Translations under genes and position numbers: made by a program
Notes under the pieces: model-generated
The model's input: the letters and a program-made list of their open reading frames with translations, nothing else
What the model was told of the DNA's origin: nothing
Database searches by the model: none
Shown here: piece after piece, positions 15,494 through 25,410 of the stretch
Layout of the letters: each line of letters opens with the position of its first letter
Position numbering within the stretch: position 1 is the first letter of the stretch
Assembly (NCBI RefSeq): GCF_900129635.1
Contig: NZ_FSRB01000001.1
Span: 3,449,501-3,513,500 of the forward strand
DNA from: Singulisphaera sp. GP187
Lineage (GTDB): Bacteria > Planctomycetota > Planctomycetia > Isosphaerales > Isosphaeraceae
Reading direction: 5' to 3'
DNA length: 64,000 bases

Positions 15494-16716
15494 GACATGG
15501 CCCCCCTTCTCCAACTCGAAGGGTTAGGGTCCGGCGCGGTGCCGATTTCAGCCCTACCCAATACCGGCCGGAGAAGTAATCGACCATGATAAACAGGATA
15601 TCCATTGTTTTAACAGGCCAATATTTTTGTTGCTTTTAAGAAACCTGCATCCACCAACAGACATCGATCAAACACACACTTAACAACATTGCCTATACCC
15701 TGCCATTTTCCTGGCCAACCAAACCAAACCTGACGGCTCTGCCTTCCCATTGCGATCGTGCCGCACCTCCTGACTTCGCCCAGGTTTCGACAAATAACAA
15801 TTCAACATTTTTTCACGATTGCAAATCCAATTCAATGCAAAAATTCACAATGTTTTGAATAATGAAAAATTCAATATTCCTCGGACTACGGTCCCTATTG
15901 CAACGGCACCAGGGGGGATGAATCCAGGTGGCCTGGGGCGGGCGAAAAACCCGGCAAGGTGGCGACACTCTCAACTTTTTCGTGCTTTCCGGAGCCACCA
16001 CTGACCGATTTGACGACCGCGACGAACCTCTTTTGTTCATCGACTCCGGACCAACGGGCTTGGCTCTCGGCACGGCACGGGCGGAGCGCAACGGCCCGCT
16101 TGACCGGCAGGCAAGCAGAGTGAGCCAATACGTCGCGTGCCACCGTCCTACGCACGCACACTCGAGACCGTGAAGCCACTCATCGTCTCACCAAAATGGC
16201 TAACTTAAAGCCTCCAGACCAAACCCTTCGCGTTCGGGATCGCGACCGGACGCTCGCCACAACCCGCGTCGCGAACTCCACAAAACCACCCCAAGGCGAC
16301 CAGACCCGAACCAGGCTCCGTCCGATGCTTTCCAAACGTTCGGGAATGATCCCACTGGTGAACTCGTGCCGAATGAACCCTAAGCTCACGCTTTTCCTTG
16401 CATGTTGAACGGGCACGAGTGTCCCGACTCTGAAAGTTCAGGAGAAATCGCACACGATTGAAAAACATGGTGTAACCTTCTTAGAAGGAAAAGTCCGCGG
16501 CAGGATCGACGGCTCCGAGATCAGCAGGTTTGCTGCGAACGGCCGGGTCCAGTCGTTGTCTGCTCGGGTCGCCGTGGTTGCCGGCCCGAGGTCTCCGAGC
16601 GACGTTGCTCCGGAGTGGGCCAATTCAGGAAGATGTTTCCACAGATGCACACCGGCCAGCCGAAACCGCAAGTTCTGCGTGACGCCCGGTCTCGGGCCGG
16701 GTCACGTCGGAGACAA
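15494..16716. other. Long gene-free, partly AT-rich stretch
   Basis: About 1.2 kb without a convincing gene. Bases ~15580-15860 are clearly AT-richer than the surroundings. ORFs here are short and lack coding character. It separates the minus-strand VPEID-CTERM gene from the plus-strand exported protein and kinase, so it should hold both promoters. A long leader in front of 16717 is possible. I see no known riboswitch. Confidence 0.5.
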
Positions 16717-19185
16717 ATGACCGCCACGACGCCACGGTTCGAATCACTCGAAGCGAGGCGAGTCCCCAGTTCGTTCGGGGACCCAGCCGTCGACGAACCG
16801 ACGTTCGACTCGCCGAACCAGACCTCCGATCAGGCCCTGGACCTGGGTGATCTCTGGGCGACCCCCGCGATCACGCGGCACGGAACCCTGAGCGCGGATG
16901 ACGCAGGCGCAGGGGATGTCGAATGGTATCGCTTCGTGCTCGATCGTCCTGCCCGAGTGACCTTACGGCTCGAAGCCGCGCAGCCCGACTCTTCGTTCCG
17001 AGGCGCCCTCAGCCTGTTCAATACGGACCTCGATTTTGTGGACTTCACAAACCCACAAGGGCTTCGCCGGCTCGATTTGGCCGTTGCGAACGAGGGGGAC
17101 GGGGTCGCCGCGATCGATCGGATCATCGGCCCCGGCACCTACAACCTGGCTGTCAGCGGCGCGGGGAATGAAATCTTTAGTCCGGTCGTGGCCCACACCG
17201 GGCTGCCCGGCGCCACGGGCGAGTTCGCTCTGAGCTTCAGTGCCATTGATGCGGGCTCGGCGTCCACGGATGGGCCTTCGGTCTTGTCCAGCGATCCCGC
17301 CCCCGAGGCCTCGCTGACCCGTGCTCCGCTCGTGATTCGGATCGATCTGAGCCGTCCGCTCGATCCGTCCACGATCGAAGCGGGCCGGACCGTCCAACTG
17401 GCGTACAGCCCCGACGGAACGTTCAGCACCGAGGGGACCCAGGTCATCCCCCTGGCCGACCTGACCTTCTCAACTTCCGCTTGTGAACTCCAACTTTCCC
17501 CCGCGGCCCCCCTTGCTCCTGGGTTCTACCGGGTCGTCCTCGCCGGAACTGGCGGTCTGGGGCTGACCGGCGTCGATGGGACTCCTCTGGGAAGCGACCA
17601 CTTGCACCTAGCCGGCCAGGATTCGATTTTCCGGTTTCAAGTGGTTGGAATCGAGGGCAACAGCAGTCTCGGCGGACCTGCCAACGATACACCGGCGGGA
17701 GCCGATGAACTGGGCGACCTGACTTCGTCGGCGCCCATTCGGGTCGAGGGCGCAATCGGCGACGATCCCTACTACAATCCTGCAACCCCCCTGGATCCCA
17801 ACGACTTTTCCTGGCGATTCGACCTCGGGAATGATGTCGACCTCTACCATTTTCGGCTGAACGGGCCGGGACCGCACCGGTTCGCGGCCGACGTGTTTGC
17901 CGGTCGGATCGGCTCCCCCCTGGGCGCCGGCTTGCGTCTCTACCGACGCAATGCCGCGACGGAACCGCTCGAACTCCTCGACGTCACGGCTCTCCTCTAC
18001 AATCTCGTCCCCAGCTCCGACCGTGACTTCCTGCCCCAGTTGCGCGACACGACCATGGTCGCTGACCTGGATGCGGGAGACTACTACCTCGCCGTCTCGT
18101 CGGGGAATCCTTGGGGTTATGATCCCAGCATTTCGCATAGCAACTTCATGGGCGGGGGCACGGGCCCGTATGTCTTGAACCTCTTCCTCAGCCCCGACAC
18201 CAGCTCCGACTCCTTGGCCGTGTCCCCCTATAGCCGAATTCCGATTTCCCCTCCTGACGACGGAGAAGAGGGCGAAACCTCGGGAGGTGATCGCCCCATC
18301 GTCGGTCATGATGCCCCCCCGCTGCCGAACCAACCCGGCACGGGTAGCGGCATCTCGATCCACGATCCGACATCCCCGGGCAACAGCTCGGCTCCCGTGA
18401 TGATCGACAGACCGCCGGGCGGGGGGACGCCCGCCATCACGCCCCCATTCCAGAACAAGCCGGCGGCCGCAATCTCATCCTCCACGGATCTGTCGGTCTT
18501 GGCCTTCCAGCCGGTGGGTGGCGCAAGCCGGATCGAACCGGAACGGGCCACGCAACCCGGGCGGGCCGTGCCCACGTCGGTTGTCGTCATGGCCGGTTCC
18601 ACCTTCTCGAGCCAGGGCGTGGCCCTGCGGACGCCGATGGTGCTCGGCCTCGCGCCCACAGTTCCCTCCGAGGTCGCGACCGGCCAGGTGTCCCCTCGTC
18701 TCGAGCAGGGGAACGCAATTCGCACGCACTCCGCCGGATTCAAGGGGATTGTGCCCCAAACGCCCGTTCCTTGGGCTCCGGATCCCGACCATTTCGACAC
18801 TCACCGGCCCATGGCTGGAAGCGGCCTTGAGACACGGACTCCGGAGCTCAACGCGCCGACGGTCGTGAGTCAGCCCTTGGCCGCGGCGAAGGCCGCGGAA
18901 CGTGCCGTCGTCCCCGTTGAGGCAACGGCCGAGCCGGCCCCTGTTCCCGTGCCAGCCGGGGACGACAACCTGGGAACCGATCCGGAAGCCGCCGGACCGG
19001 CCGGCACCAGCGCCGCGACTCGCTCCGAACATGAAGACCGAGCCGAGGTCCATCCCTCCTGGAAGCTGGGATGGGCCTTGCTGGCGATCACCGGCCTGTC
19101 GAGCCTCGCGTACCTCAGGTATTGGGAGTCGTTCAGACCCCGCTGGTTGAGCCGTGCGTCGCTCGGCAGTGATCCCGGCAAATGA
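16717..19185 (+). CDS. Exported planctomycete protein with PPC-like and Ig-like domains and C-terminal anchor
   Basis: An 822-residue protein from the ATG at 16717 (MTATTPRFESLEARRVPSSF), behind GGAGA; longer starts at 16615 exist. The ESLEARR motif resembles the LEPxRxLLS-type N-terminal motif found on planctomycete exported proteins. Next come a pre-peptidase C-terminal-like beta domain (residues ~70-180), an SbsA/Big_5-like Ig region (SSDPAPEASLTRAPLVIRID, ~200-310), a second PPC-like domain (~360-490), a long Pro/Gly/Ser-rich low-complexity part (~500-780) and a C-terminal membrane helix (LGWALLAITGLSSLAYL) with a basic tail. It overlaps the kinase gene by 4 bases, so the two are translationally coupled. 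Confidence 0.82.
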   Translation: MTATTPRFESLEARRVPSSFGDPAVDEPTFDSPNQTSDQALDLGDLWATPAITRHGTLSADDAGAGDVEWYRFVLDRPARVTLRLEAAQPDSSFRGALSLFNTDLDFVDFTNPQGLRRLDLAVANEGDGVAAIDRIIGPGTYNLAVSGAGNEIFSPVVAHTGLPGATGEFALSFSAIDAGSASTDGPSVLSSDPAPEASLTRAPLVIRIDLSRPLDPSTIEAGRTVQLAYSPDGTFSTEGTQVIPLADLTFSTSACELQLSPAAPLAPGFYRVVLAGTGGLGLTGVDGTPLGSDHLHLAGQDSIFRFQVVGIEGNSSLGGPANDTPAGADELGDLTSSAPIRVEGAIGDDPYYNPATPLDPNDFSWRFDLGNDVDLYHFRLNGPGPHRFAADVFAGRIGSPLGAGLRLYRRNAATEPLELLDVTALLYNLVPSSDRDFLPQLRDTTMVADLDAGDYYLAVSSGNPWGYDPSISHSNFMGGGTGPYVLNLFLSPDTSSDSLAVSPYSRIPISPPDDGEEGETSGGDRPIVGHDAPPLPNQPGTGSGISIHDPTSPGNSSAPVMIDRPPGGGTPAITPPFQNKPAAAISSSTDLSVLAFQPVGGASRIEPERATQPGRAVPTSVVVMAGSTFSSQGVALRTPMVLGLAPTVPSEVATGQVSPRLEQGNAIRTHSAGFKGIVPQTPVPWAPDPDHFDTHRPMAGSGLETRTPELNAPTVVSQPLAAAKAAERAVVPVEATAEPAPVPVPAGDDNLGTDPEAAGPAGTSAATRSEHEDRAEVHPSWKLGWALLAITGLSSLAYLRYWESFRPRWLSRASLGSDPGK

Positions 19186-22100
19186 CCTGGTGGCGGAGAA
19201 GCCCTGGGGGACCGGCGTCAACGCCCCAGGCGAAATCGATCGGCCAAGCAGCGCGGACTTACGCGGGCGGTGAGATTGGAGCCGAGGCGGGCTCACCGAG
19301 GTACGAGATCGGCATGAGCGACCCGATTGCCCCCAAGGATGATGCCCAGACACTGTGTGTCCGAGCGCCGACGGCCGAGCGTACGCGGCTCCACCGCCAG
19401 CCGCGGGACGATGCTCCGGAGTCGGCGGCCGAGGCATCGCCGGCCCACGCGCATCGGCGACATGATGTCGAAGCGGCTCCTGACGCGGCGGAATGGGCCG
19501 CCGCCGCGAATGGTGACCGGGCCACCGCGCCGTTCCGGCCGCACGACACGCTCGTCGCGCGACGCGGCCGACCACCGTTCACCGGCAACCGGCTGGAACT
19601 CATCCAGGCGGGGGATGTCCTCTTTGGATTTCACTTGTCCCATCTCCTGGGACAAGGGGCGTTCGCGCGGGTGTTCGTGGCTCAGCAGGCCGACCTGGCC
19701 GATCGGCCGGTAGTGCTGAAGATCTCGGGCATCGAGGGGATCGAGCCCCAGACCTTATCGCGGTTGCAGCACACCAACATCGTGCCGATTTACTCGGTCC
19801 ACGAGGATTCCAGGACCGGGCTCCGGGCCGTATGCATGCCCTACTTCGGAGGCGCCAATCTCTCCAGCGTCCTGGAGCAACTTTGGTCCGGCCAGGAACG
19901 GCCGACCCGTGGCGACCAGTTGGTCGGAGCCCTGAAAGCCGTTGGCTCGCCCGCGTCCGAAGCCTGGGGAGAAGCCTTTGAGCCCCGAAGTGGGAGCCGG
20001 CTCAGCGCGCGGGAACGACCGAGCGAACCCAGCACGCCGTTCACCCTGATGGAGAGCCTCGGATACATCCAGGCGGTTGCCTGGGTCGTGGCCCAACTTG
20101 CCGAAGGCCTTGACCATGCCCATCAACGTGGGGTCATCCACCGAGATATCAAACCGTCCAACATCTTGCTGAGTGCCGAGGGGCAACCGCTCCTGCTCGA
20201 CTTCAACGTCTCGATCGACGCGACCTCCGACGCCGATCACATGCTGCTGGGCGGGACCGTCGCCTACGCCGCCCCGGAGCACCTTCGCGCGCTCTCCCTC
20301 TGCACCTTGGATCAATTCCAGGCGGTCGACAGGCGGTCGGATATCTACTCGCTCGGCATGGTCCTCGTCGAGGCAATGAGCGGCCAACGCCCCTTCGCGC
20401 GCGACGGGAGCTACTCGGTCCCGACCGCTCAGCTCGAGGCCATGGTAGCCGACCGGAGCAAGGGGATCCCTTCGCTCAGACAGTGCCGCCCGGACATCCC
20501 TTGGAGCCTGGAGAGCGTCGTCCGCCGCTGCCTCGAGCCCGACCCGGCCAAGCGCTATCAGCAGGCGGGCCACCTGGCGGCCGACCTCCGTCAATTCCTT
20601 CACGATCGCCCTTTGACCTACGCCCCCGAATTGAGCCGGGTGGAGCGCGTCCGGAAGTTCTTCCGCCGGAATCCACGACTGCTCACATTTAGCTCGGTCT
20701 CGGCGGTTTCGTTGGTCCTTTTTCTGGCCGTTGGCTGGGCGTTTCTCGGAGCGCAAACCCACCTGGCCGAAACCCGAACGCGCTTGATGGAAGCCCAGGC
20801 GCGGGACCGAAAACGTGCCCACGACTCCGGGGTTCTCCAGTGCCAGGGCCTCGTTAACACGATCCTGGGCGACGACACTCACCTTCGTCAGGGGATCGCC
20901 GTCTGCGAACAGACTCTGGCCCTCTACGCCCTCGCGGATGGGCGGTCCGCGCAAGAGCATCCCGACTGGGTCCGACTTGCCCCGGCCGAGCGGCTCACGC
21001 TTGCGGAGGATCGTCGGGAGCTGCTGCTCCTGCTGGCGGGGGCCAGGGTCCGGCTCGCCCCGAACGACCCTCGAGAATTGCAAGCAGCGCTCGCCCTGCT
21101 CGATAGGGCGGAGGCCCTCCACGGCCTCAAGCGCTCCAAAGCGCTCTGGCTCGACCGCGCGGCCTACCTCGACCAACTCGGCAACCACGACGAGGCGAAA
21201 ACCGCTCAGCGCCTGGCCGATCAAATCCAGCCCACATCGGCCCGCGACCACTATCTCCTGGCAATCTCACATGCCCGCACGCGGACAATTGCGGGCTATC
21301 GAAATGCGGTGACCGAGCTGGGTGAGGCGCTCCGCTTGAATCCGCGGCATTACTGGTCGGTGATCCAACGCGGGATCTGTCATATGGAGCTGGGCGAACG
21401 GATTCTGGCCGTCCGAGACTTCGGGATCGGCACGGGACTCTGGCCGGAACATCCCTGGAGCTACTTCAATCGTGGCCACGTGCTCGACCGGAGCGGGATG
21501 AAGGTGGAGGCCATCGCCGACTACACCGCCGCGCTGGAACGAGCCCCACAGTTTGTGGCGGCCCTGACCAACCGGGGGCTCGCCCACCTCGAGCTCAGGC
21601 AGTACACCCCCGCCCTGGCCGATTTCGACGCAGCCCTGGCGCTGGCCAAAGGAACCGCGGTGATCCATGCCGGCCGAGGGATCGCCTTGGAAGCGTTGGC
21701 ACGTCACGTCGAGGCCGACTTTGAATTTCGCGAGGCGTTCGACCGGGTCGCGCCCGGTCCTGGTGCCGAGCGCACTCGCTTCCTCTGGACGTACGGCTTC
21801 GCCGTGGCCAACCGGGTGCCCGCAGCCGCGACGGCAGCGTTCGACGAAGTCCTCCGCGACGCCCCACGTCACCCCCAGGCCCTCTACGGCCGTGCCATGC
21901 TGGCGATGAGCGATGGCCAGCTCGACACAGCCCTTGATTTTTTCAGTCGAACCCTCGACTCGGACCCGAGATTCACCCAAGCCAGGCGCAGTCGCGCGGT
22001 GGTCCTGGCCCGGCTCAACGATCACGAGCGAGCCAACCGCGACGTCGAGTGGTGCCTCGAGCATGAGCCCGACTCCGGCGACTCGGTCTACACGGCCGCC

Positions 22101-22313
22101 TGCGTCTCCGCCCTGGCTGCGCGAGGCAACCCAGATCCCCGAGCGATCGACAAGGCACTCGACCTCTTGAAGAAAGCGTTGGAACTCGGGACCGAGCTGA
22201 CGGCCGATAACGATCCCGACCTGACCGCAATCAGACAGGATCCCCGATTCCAGGCAATCTTGGCCAATGCGGCCCAATCCAAACCCAGCAAATCATCACA
22301 ACATTCTAATTGA
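19182..22313 (+). CDS. Membrane Ser/Thr protein kinase with C-terminal TPR repeats
   Basis: A 1043-residue protein. The kinase domain runs from about 145 to 475: glycine loop LLGQGAFARVFVAQQ, lysine in VVLKIS, catalytic loop HQRGVIHRDIKPSNILL (~313-329), then LLLDFNVSIDA and GGTVAYAAPEHL. The usual DFG is DFN here. A single membrane helix (SVSAVSLVLFLAVGWAFLG) lies near residues 505-523. The outer or distal half has tandem TPR-like helices (e.g. PWSYFNRGHVLDRSGMKVEA, ALTNRGLAHLELRQYTPALA). It overlaps the exported protein gene (ATGA), suggesting that the two proteins act together in envelope signalling. The first ~140 residues are disordered. Confidence 0.93.
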   Translation: MTWWRRSPGGPASTPQAKSIGQAARTYAGGEIGAEAGSPRYEIGMSDPIAPKDDAQTLCVRAPTAERTRLHRQPRDDAPESAAEASPAHAHRRHDVEAAPDAAEWAAAANGDRATAPFRPHDTLVARRGRPPFTGNRLELIQAGDVLFGFHLSHLLGQGAFARVFVAQQADLADRPVVLKISGIEGIEPQTLSRLQHTNIVPIYSVHEDSRTGLRAVCMPYFGGANLSSVLEQLWSGQERPTRGDQLVGALKAVGSPASEAWGEAFEPRSGSRLSARERPSEPSTPFTLMESLGYIQAVAWVVAQLAEGLDHAHQRGVIHRDIKPSNILLSAEGQPLLLDFNVSIDATSDADHMLLGGTVAYAAPEHLRALSLCTLDQFQAVDRRSDIYSLGMVLVEAMSGQRPFARDGSYSVPTAQLEAMVADRSKGIPSLRQCRPDIPWSLESVVRRCLEPDPAKRYQQAGHLAADLRQFLHDRPLTYAPELSRVERVRKFFRRNPRLLTFSSVSAVSLVLFLAVGWAFLGAQTHLAETRTRLMEAQARDRKRAHDSGVLQCQGLVNTILGDDTHLRQGIAVCEQTLALYALADGRSAQEHPDWVRLAPAERLTLAEDRRELLLLLAGARVRLAPNDPRELQAALALLDRAEALHGLKRSKALWLDRAAYLDQLGNHDEAKTAQRLADQIQPTSARDHYLLAISHARTRTIAGYRNAVTELGEALRLNPRHYWSVIQRGICHMELGERILAVRDFGIGTGLWPEHPWSYFNRGHVLDRSGMKVEAIADYTAALERAPQFVAALTNRGLAHLELRQYTPALADFDAALALAKGTAVIHAGRGIALEALARHVEADFEFREAFDRVAPGPGAERTRFLWTYGFAVANRVPAAATAAFDEVLRDAPRHPQALYGRAMLAMSDGQLDTALDFFSRTLDSDPRFTQARRSRAVVLARLNDHERANRDVEWCLEHEPDSGDSVYTAACVSALAARGNPDPRAIDKALDLLKKALELGTELTADNDPDLTAIRQDPRFQAILANAAQSKPSKSSQHSN

Positions 22314-22449
22314 TCAGATTCCGCCCATTTTCCTCTCCCCCCACCCTGCGCTATAATGGCTGGGCGCGTGCCCTGGCTCGCTCGCCCCGTCGTTGGATCG
22401 AGAGACGATGATCGGCTGAGAAGGGCGATTCTGGAGAAGGAAGTGCATC

Positions 22450-23352
22450 GTGCCCAGCGATAATCCCACCGATAGTCGATTGGTGACACGGCCCGTGGTT
22501 GTGACCCGGCCCACGTCTCCTTCCAACAAAGATGCCTGCCTGATCCAGATTTATCCGACCGGACTGACCATCGGCACGCGCCACCCGCTCAACGAGAAGG
22601 ACGCCATCCTCGGTCGTGACGATGATTGCGACATCACGGTCCATGACCCGTCCATCTCTCGCCGCCACTCACGCCTGGAATCGACCGCTGGAGGCTATCG
22701 GATCACCGACCTCCAGAGCACCAACGGCACGTTCGTCAACAATGTTCCAGCGAACCGGACCAAGTTGACCGATGGTGATTACGTCCGCCTGGGCACCTGC
22801 CTGTTCCGGTTCCTGGCCGGCGGTAACGTGGAGGCGGAATACCACGAAGAACTGTACCGGATGGCCATCCTCGATGGCCTGACCGGGACGCACAACAAAC
22901 GTTACTTGCTCGATCACCTCGAGCGCGAGATCGACCGTTCCACTCGCCATGAACGCCCACTGGCGCTAATCCTGATCGACGTGGACCACTTCAAGACCAT
23001 CAACGACACCATGGGCCACCTGGCAGGCGACCTGGCCCTGCGCGAGCTTTCGCTCTGCCTGAGGCCGAACGTCCGCAAATATGATTTGCTGGCCCGTTAC
23101 GGCGGAGAGGAGTTCGCCGTGGTCCTGAGCGAGACCTCCCGGCACGACGCGATCGAGATTGCCGAGAAGCTGCGCCGGGCCGTGGAACTCCACCCGTTCG
23201 AATCCGAGGGACGTCGCTTCCAGGTCACAATCAGCCTGGGCGTGGCCACGGTGGTCCGGAACGAACCGCTCGAGCCGGAGGAGCTGATCCGGCTCGCCGA
23301 CTTGCAACTCTACTCCGCGAAACGCGCGGGCCGCAACCGGGTGAGTGCTTGA
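22450..23352 (+). CDS. FHA-GGDEF diguanylate cyclase
   Basis: A 300-residue protein with a GTG start behind GGAGAAGGAAG. Residues ~30-120 form an FHA domain (ILGRDDDCDITVHDPSISRR, then DLQSTNGTFVNNV), which binds phosphothreonine peptides. Residues ~135-298 form a GGDEF domain with LILIDVDHFKTINDTMGH and an intact active site GGEEF. An RxxD inhibitory site (RKYD) lies five residues before GGEEF, so product inhibition by c-di-GMP is likely. It makes c-di-GMP from two GTP. It lies 136 bases downstream of the Ser/Thr kinase, which is a plausible source of the phosphothreonine ligand. Confidence 0.95.
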   Translation: MPSDNPTDSRLVTRPVVVTRPTSPSNKDACLIQIYPTGLTIGTRHPLNEKDAILGRDDDCDITVHDPSISRRHSRLESTAGGYRITDLQSTNGTFVNNVPANRTKLTDGDYVRLGTCLFRFLAGGNVEAEYHEELYRMAILDGLTGTHNKRYLLDHLEREIDRSTRHERPLALILIDVDHFKTINDTMGHLAGDLALRELSLCLRPNVRKYDLLARYGGEEFAVVLSETSRHDAIEIAEKLRRAVELHPFESEGRRFQVTISLGVATVVRNEPLEPEELIRLADLQLYSAKRAGRNRVSA

Positions 23353-23559
23353 TGCGTTGAGGAGGAACGGCCGACCCGGACCCCGGAGGGTCGAACCCGT
23401 CCGTCAACTCACCGAAGGGTAAGCAACCCATTTTCTTAAACCGAGCCGCGCACGCAGCGCAGTAAGCGATCGGGTTGCGCTCGGTATCTCGGAGCGTCCA
23501 TCAGGAAGCGATTTACGTCCCGTTCCCAAGGGGCTAATCGATGTGGCAATCCTCTGGGA

Positions 23560-23847
23560 ATGGTCCGACGAGAAGTCGCTCACAGCCCGATTCGCCCTGG
23601 CAAGGTCGTCATGGTCATGGGAATTCTGGTCGGGATACCGGTGACCAGGAAGCTGATCCAGGGGCACGGTCACCTCACCATCGCGGCCCTGATGGGGCAT
23701 GCGGATGGGTCGGTCGACTCGCATGTGGACAAGGACAATGCCCACCTGAAGCGGGTGCTGATCGATCCACGAGCAGCAGATCAGCAAACCACAAAAATTC
23801 GGACGGCAACCGCGTGTCCCTCGAAACAAGACCAGGGCCTGACTTGA
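23560..23847 (+). pseudogene. Tyrosine recombinase (integrase) remnant
   Basis: Only the C-terminal end of a phage-type integrase is recognisable: HLTIAALMGHADGSVDSHVD, then DNAHLKRVLIDPRAAD. This matches the segment around the active-site His/Tyr (usually LMGHSD...RVYAHV) but lacks RVYA, and so lacks the nucleophile Tyr. No upstream catalytic domain is found. It marks an old integration event beside the AT-richer hypothetical pair at 23.9-24.8 kb. The rest of 23353-23917 holds nothing clear. Confidence 0.55.
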
Positions 23848-23917
23848 TTTAAGGCGACAGATCGCCGACAATGGCTGTAGCCAACAGAAGGCACTCCGCC
23901 CGAGGTGGGGAACTGAA

Positions 23918-24526
23918 ATGCTCGCACACTTTCCATCGCCAGATATCCTCCAATACCTCGCGTACAAAAGAACTTGGTCAATTTTCTCACCCGACGATGT
24001 TGACGAGAAAAATGATGTTCCATCGCTTGCGTGGAAGGAACACCACCTCCTTTATACCCTTCTGATTTGGGCCATAAACGTTCAGAGTCTGATCCAGGAG
24101 TGCGGAGAGGAAAGCGATCCCCAGAAAACAGAAGTGGATGATGATACTCGCGAATGCACGAGGATGCTTCTTGAAAGCTTGTCGCACGCGACTGATGTGC
24201 TACTTACATGGAGCAAGCTCTCACATCCTATCGAGTTGCCTCCCTCGGTAATCGATGCCGCAAACCAGGTCTTTGAGAAAGCCGAAGCCTGGAACGTTCA
24301 GGCTAAACAAAGGTCCATTTTCCAGCTCGCCCGCCGATTGGCCGCTGCCGAACCAAAGCGAGAAAACAAGTCTCAGACGATTACAGTCGACTCCCAGGGG
24401 CGAATCTACGGGGAAGACGGCAAGCGGCGTTTTGATATCGATCCCTCTGCGATTCGAAAAGGCACCGAAGATATTACAGCCGGTAGATCATCATCGCTCC
24501 AGATGATTCAGCGGTCGGAAGCGTAG
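23918..24526 (+). CDS. Hypothetical protein, first gene of a coupled pair
   Basis: A 202-residue, mostly helical protein with no signal peptide or membrane segment. I recognise no family. The C-terminal part (QTITVDSQGRIYGEDGKRRF) looks like a short beta tail. The codon use is clearly less GC-rich than the neighbours, which suggests transfer. It has a GAGGTGGGG ribosome site. The next gene starts one base after its stop, so the two form an operon. The size ratio and tight coupling resemble a toxin-antitoxin pair, with this as possible antitoxin; this is inference. Confidence 0.65.
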   Translation: MLAHFPSPDILQYLAYKRTWSIFSPDDVDEKNDVPSLAWKEHHLLYTLLIWAINVQSLIQECGEESDPQKTEVDDDTRECTRMLLESLSHATDVLLTWSKLSHPIELPPSVIDAANQVFEKAEAWNVQAKQRSIFQLARRLAAAEPKRENKSQTITVDSQGRIYGEDGKRRFDIDPSAIRKGTEDITAGRSSSLQMIQRSEA

Positions 24527-24527
24527 A

Positions 24528-24779
24528 ATGCCCTATGACATTCAACTTGCTCCCGACGCTGCGACCGCACGAGCAAGTCTTCCAAACAATGCCAAACAAT
24601 CGGTTGATGATTTCTTGGACACAGTAGCTCACGCTCCCACTCCATCAGGACAGATGAGAACGCAAGTCCTACGTGCGGTATCGGGCGATGGCTCAGTCTA
24701 TGATATTGAGATCGTGTTTTTTTGCGATAACGCCGCGCAATCGGTTTTCGTCACAGTCATAGACGTCCTGTCGTTTTGA
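24528..24779 (+). CDS. Small protein, possible RelE/ParE-like partner
   Basis: An 83-residue protein. It starts MPYDIQLAPDAATARASLP, has a central helix (NAKQSVDDFLDTVAHAP), then strands LRAVSGDGSVYDIEIVFF and SVFVTVIDVLSF. This alpha-then-beta order with a final strand is reminiscent of RelE/ParE-type folds, but key residues cannot be aligned by eye. It is translationally coupled to the upstream gene (one-base gap) and has the same AT-richer composition. It lies next to an integrase remnant. Functional assignment is tentative. Confidence 0.6.
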   Translation: MPYDIQLAPDAATARASLPNNAKQSVDDFLDTVAHAPTPSGQMRTQVLRAVSGDGSVYDIEIVFFCDNAAQSVFVTVIDVLSF

Positions 24780-24993
24780 GGAGCAATTCGGAACGGGACG
24801 CAAATCACTTCCCGATGGCCGTCCCAAGATGCCGAACGCAGCCCAGATCGCTGACTCCGCCACGCGGAACGACTCAACAAGCAAGCACTTCCCGATTCCA
24901 GAACCGAATCACGGATGAGCCAAGGAGGCGGGGTCTCGCCCCAGACAACTTTCGTGGAATGACAGCGGTTTGCCCTCGAGTCGCTCACGTCCT

Positions 24994-25126
24994 TGTCGCT
25001 GGGGTCTCCGACCCCGGGTCGAAAGCCAACAGACCAGGGGGCACGGACCCCGGCGACAGAGAACGCTCAGAACAGGCGGCGTCATTGTCGCTGGGGTCTC
25101 CAACCTCAGGGCGAAGGCCAACAGAC
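24994..25126. repeat. Pair of imperfect direct repeats
   Basis: The gap 24780-25195 has no gene. TTGTCGCTGGGGTCTCC followed by a GGTCGAAAGCCAACAGAC-like end occurs at 24994-25036 and again with changes at 25085-25126. The block is about 42 bases, repeated at 91-base spacing. It looks like another planctomycete intergenic repeat family. Confidence 0.6.
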
Positions 25127-25410
25127 GGTAGACCGCTGAAACGGACAGTGCTTTATCCTTTTCGACGTACGGCAATCCTTTACAGATCGGATCATTCATT
25201 CCGACTTCGTCGCGGCCCAGTAGTCGGCCTTCATGCCTGGGATATCAACGGCCGTCCAGACATGGATCGTCACGCCATCCTGAACGACCTGCGTCTCGGT
25301 CGCCAATTTGGGACGCAGGTAAGCCTCGAACACGGCGATGTCCCACACGGTGCGCTGGGCATCGTTCGGGGAGTACGCTTCCCACCGCTTGATGAGGTAG
25401 TCGGGAACCC

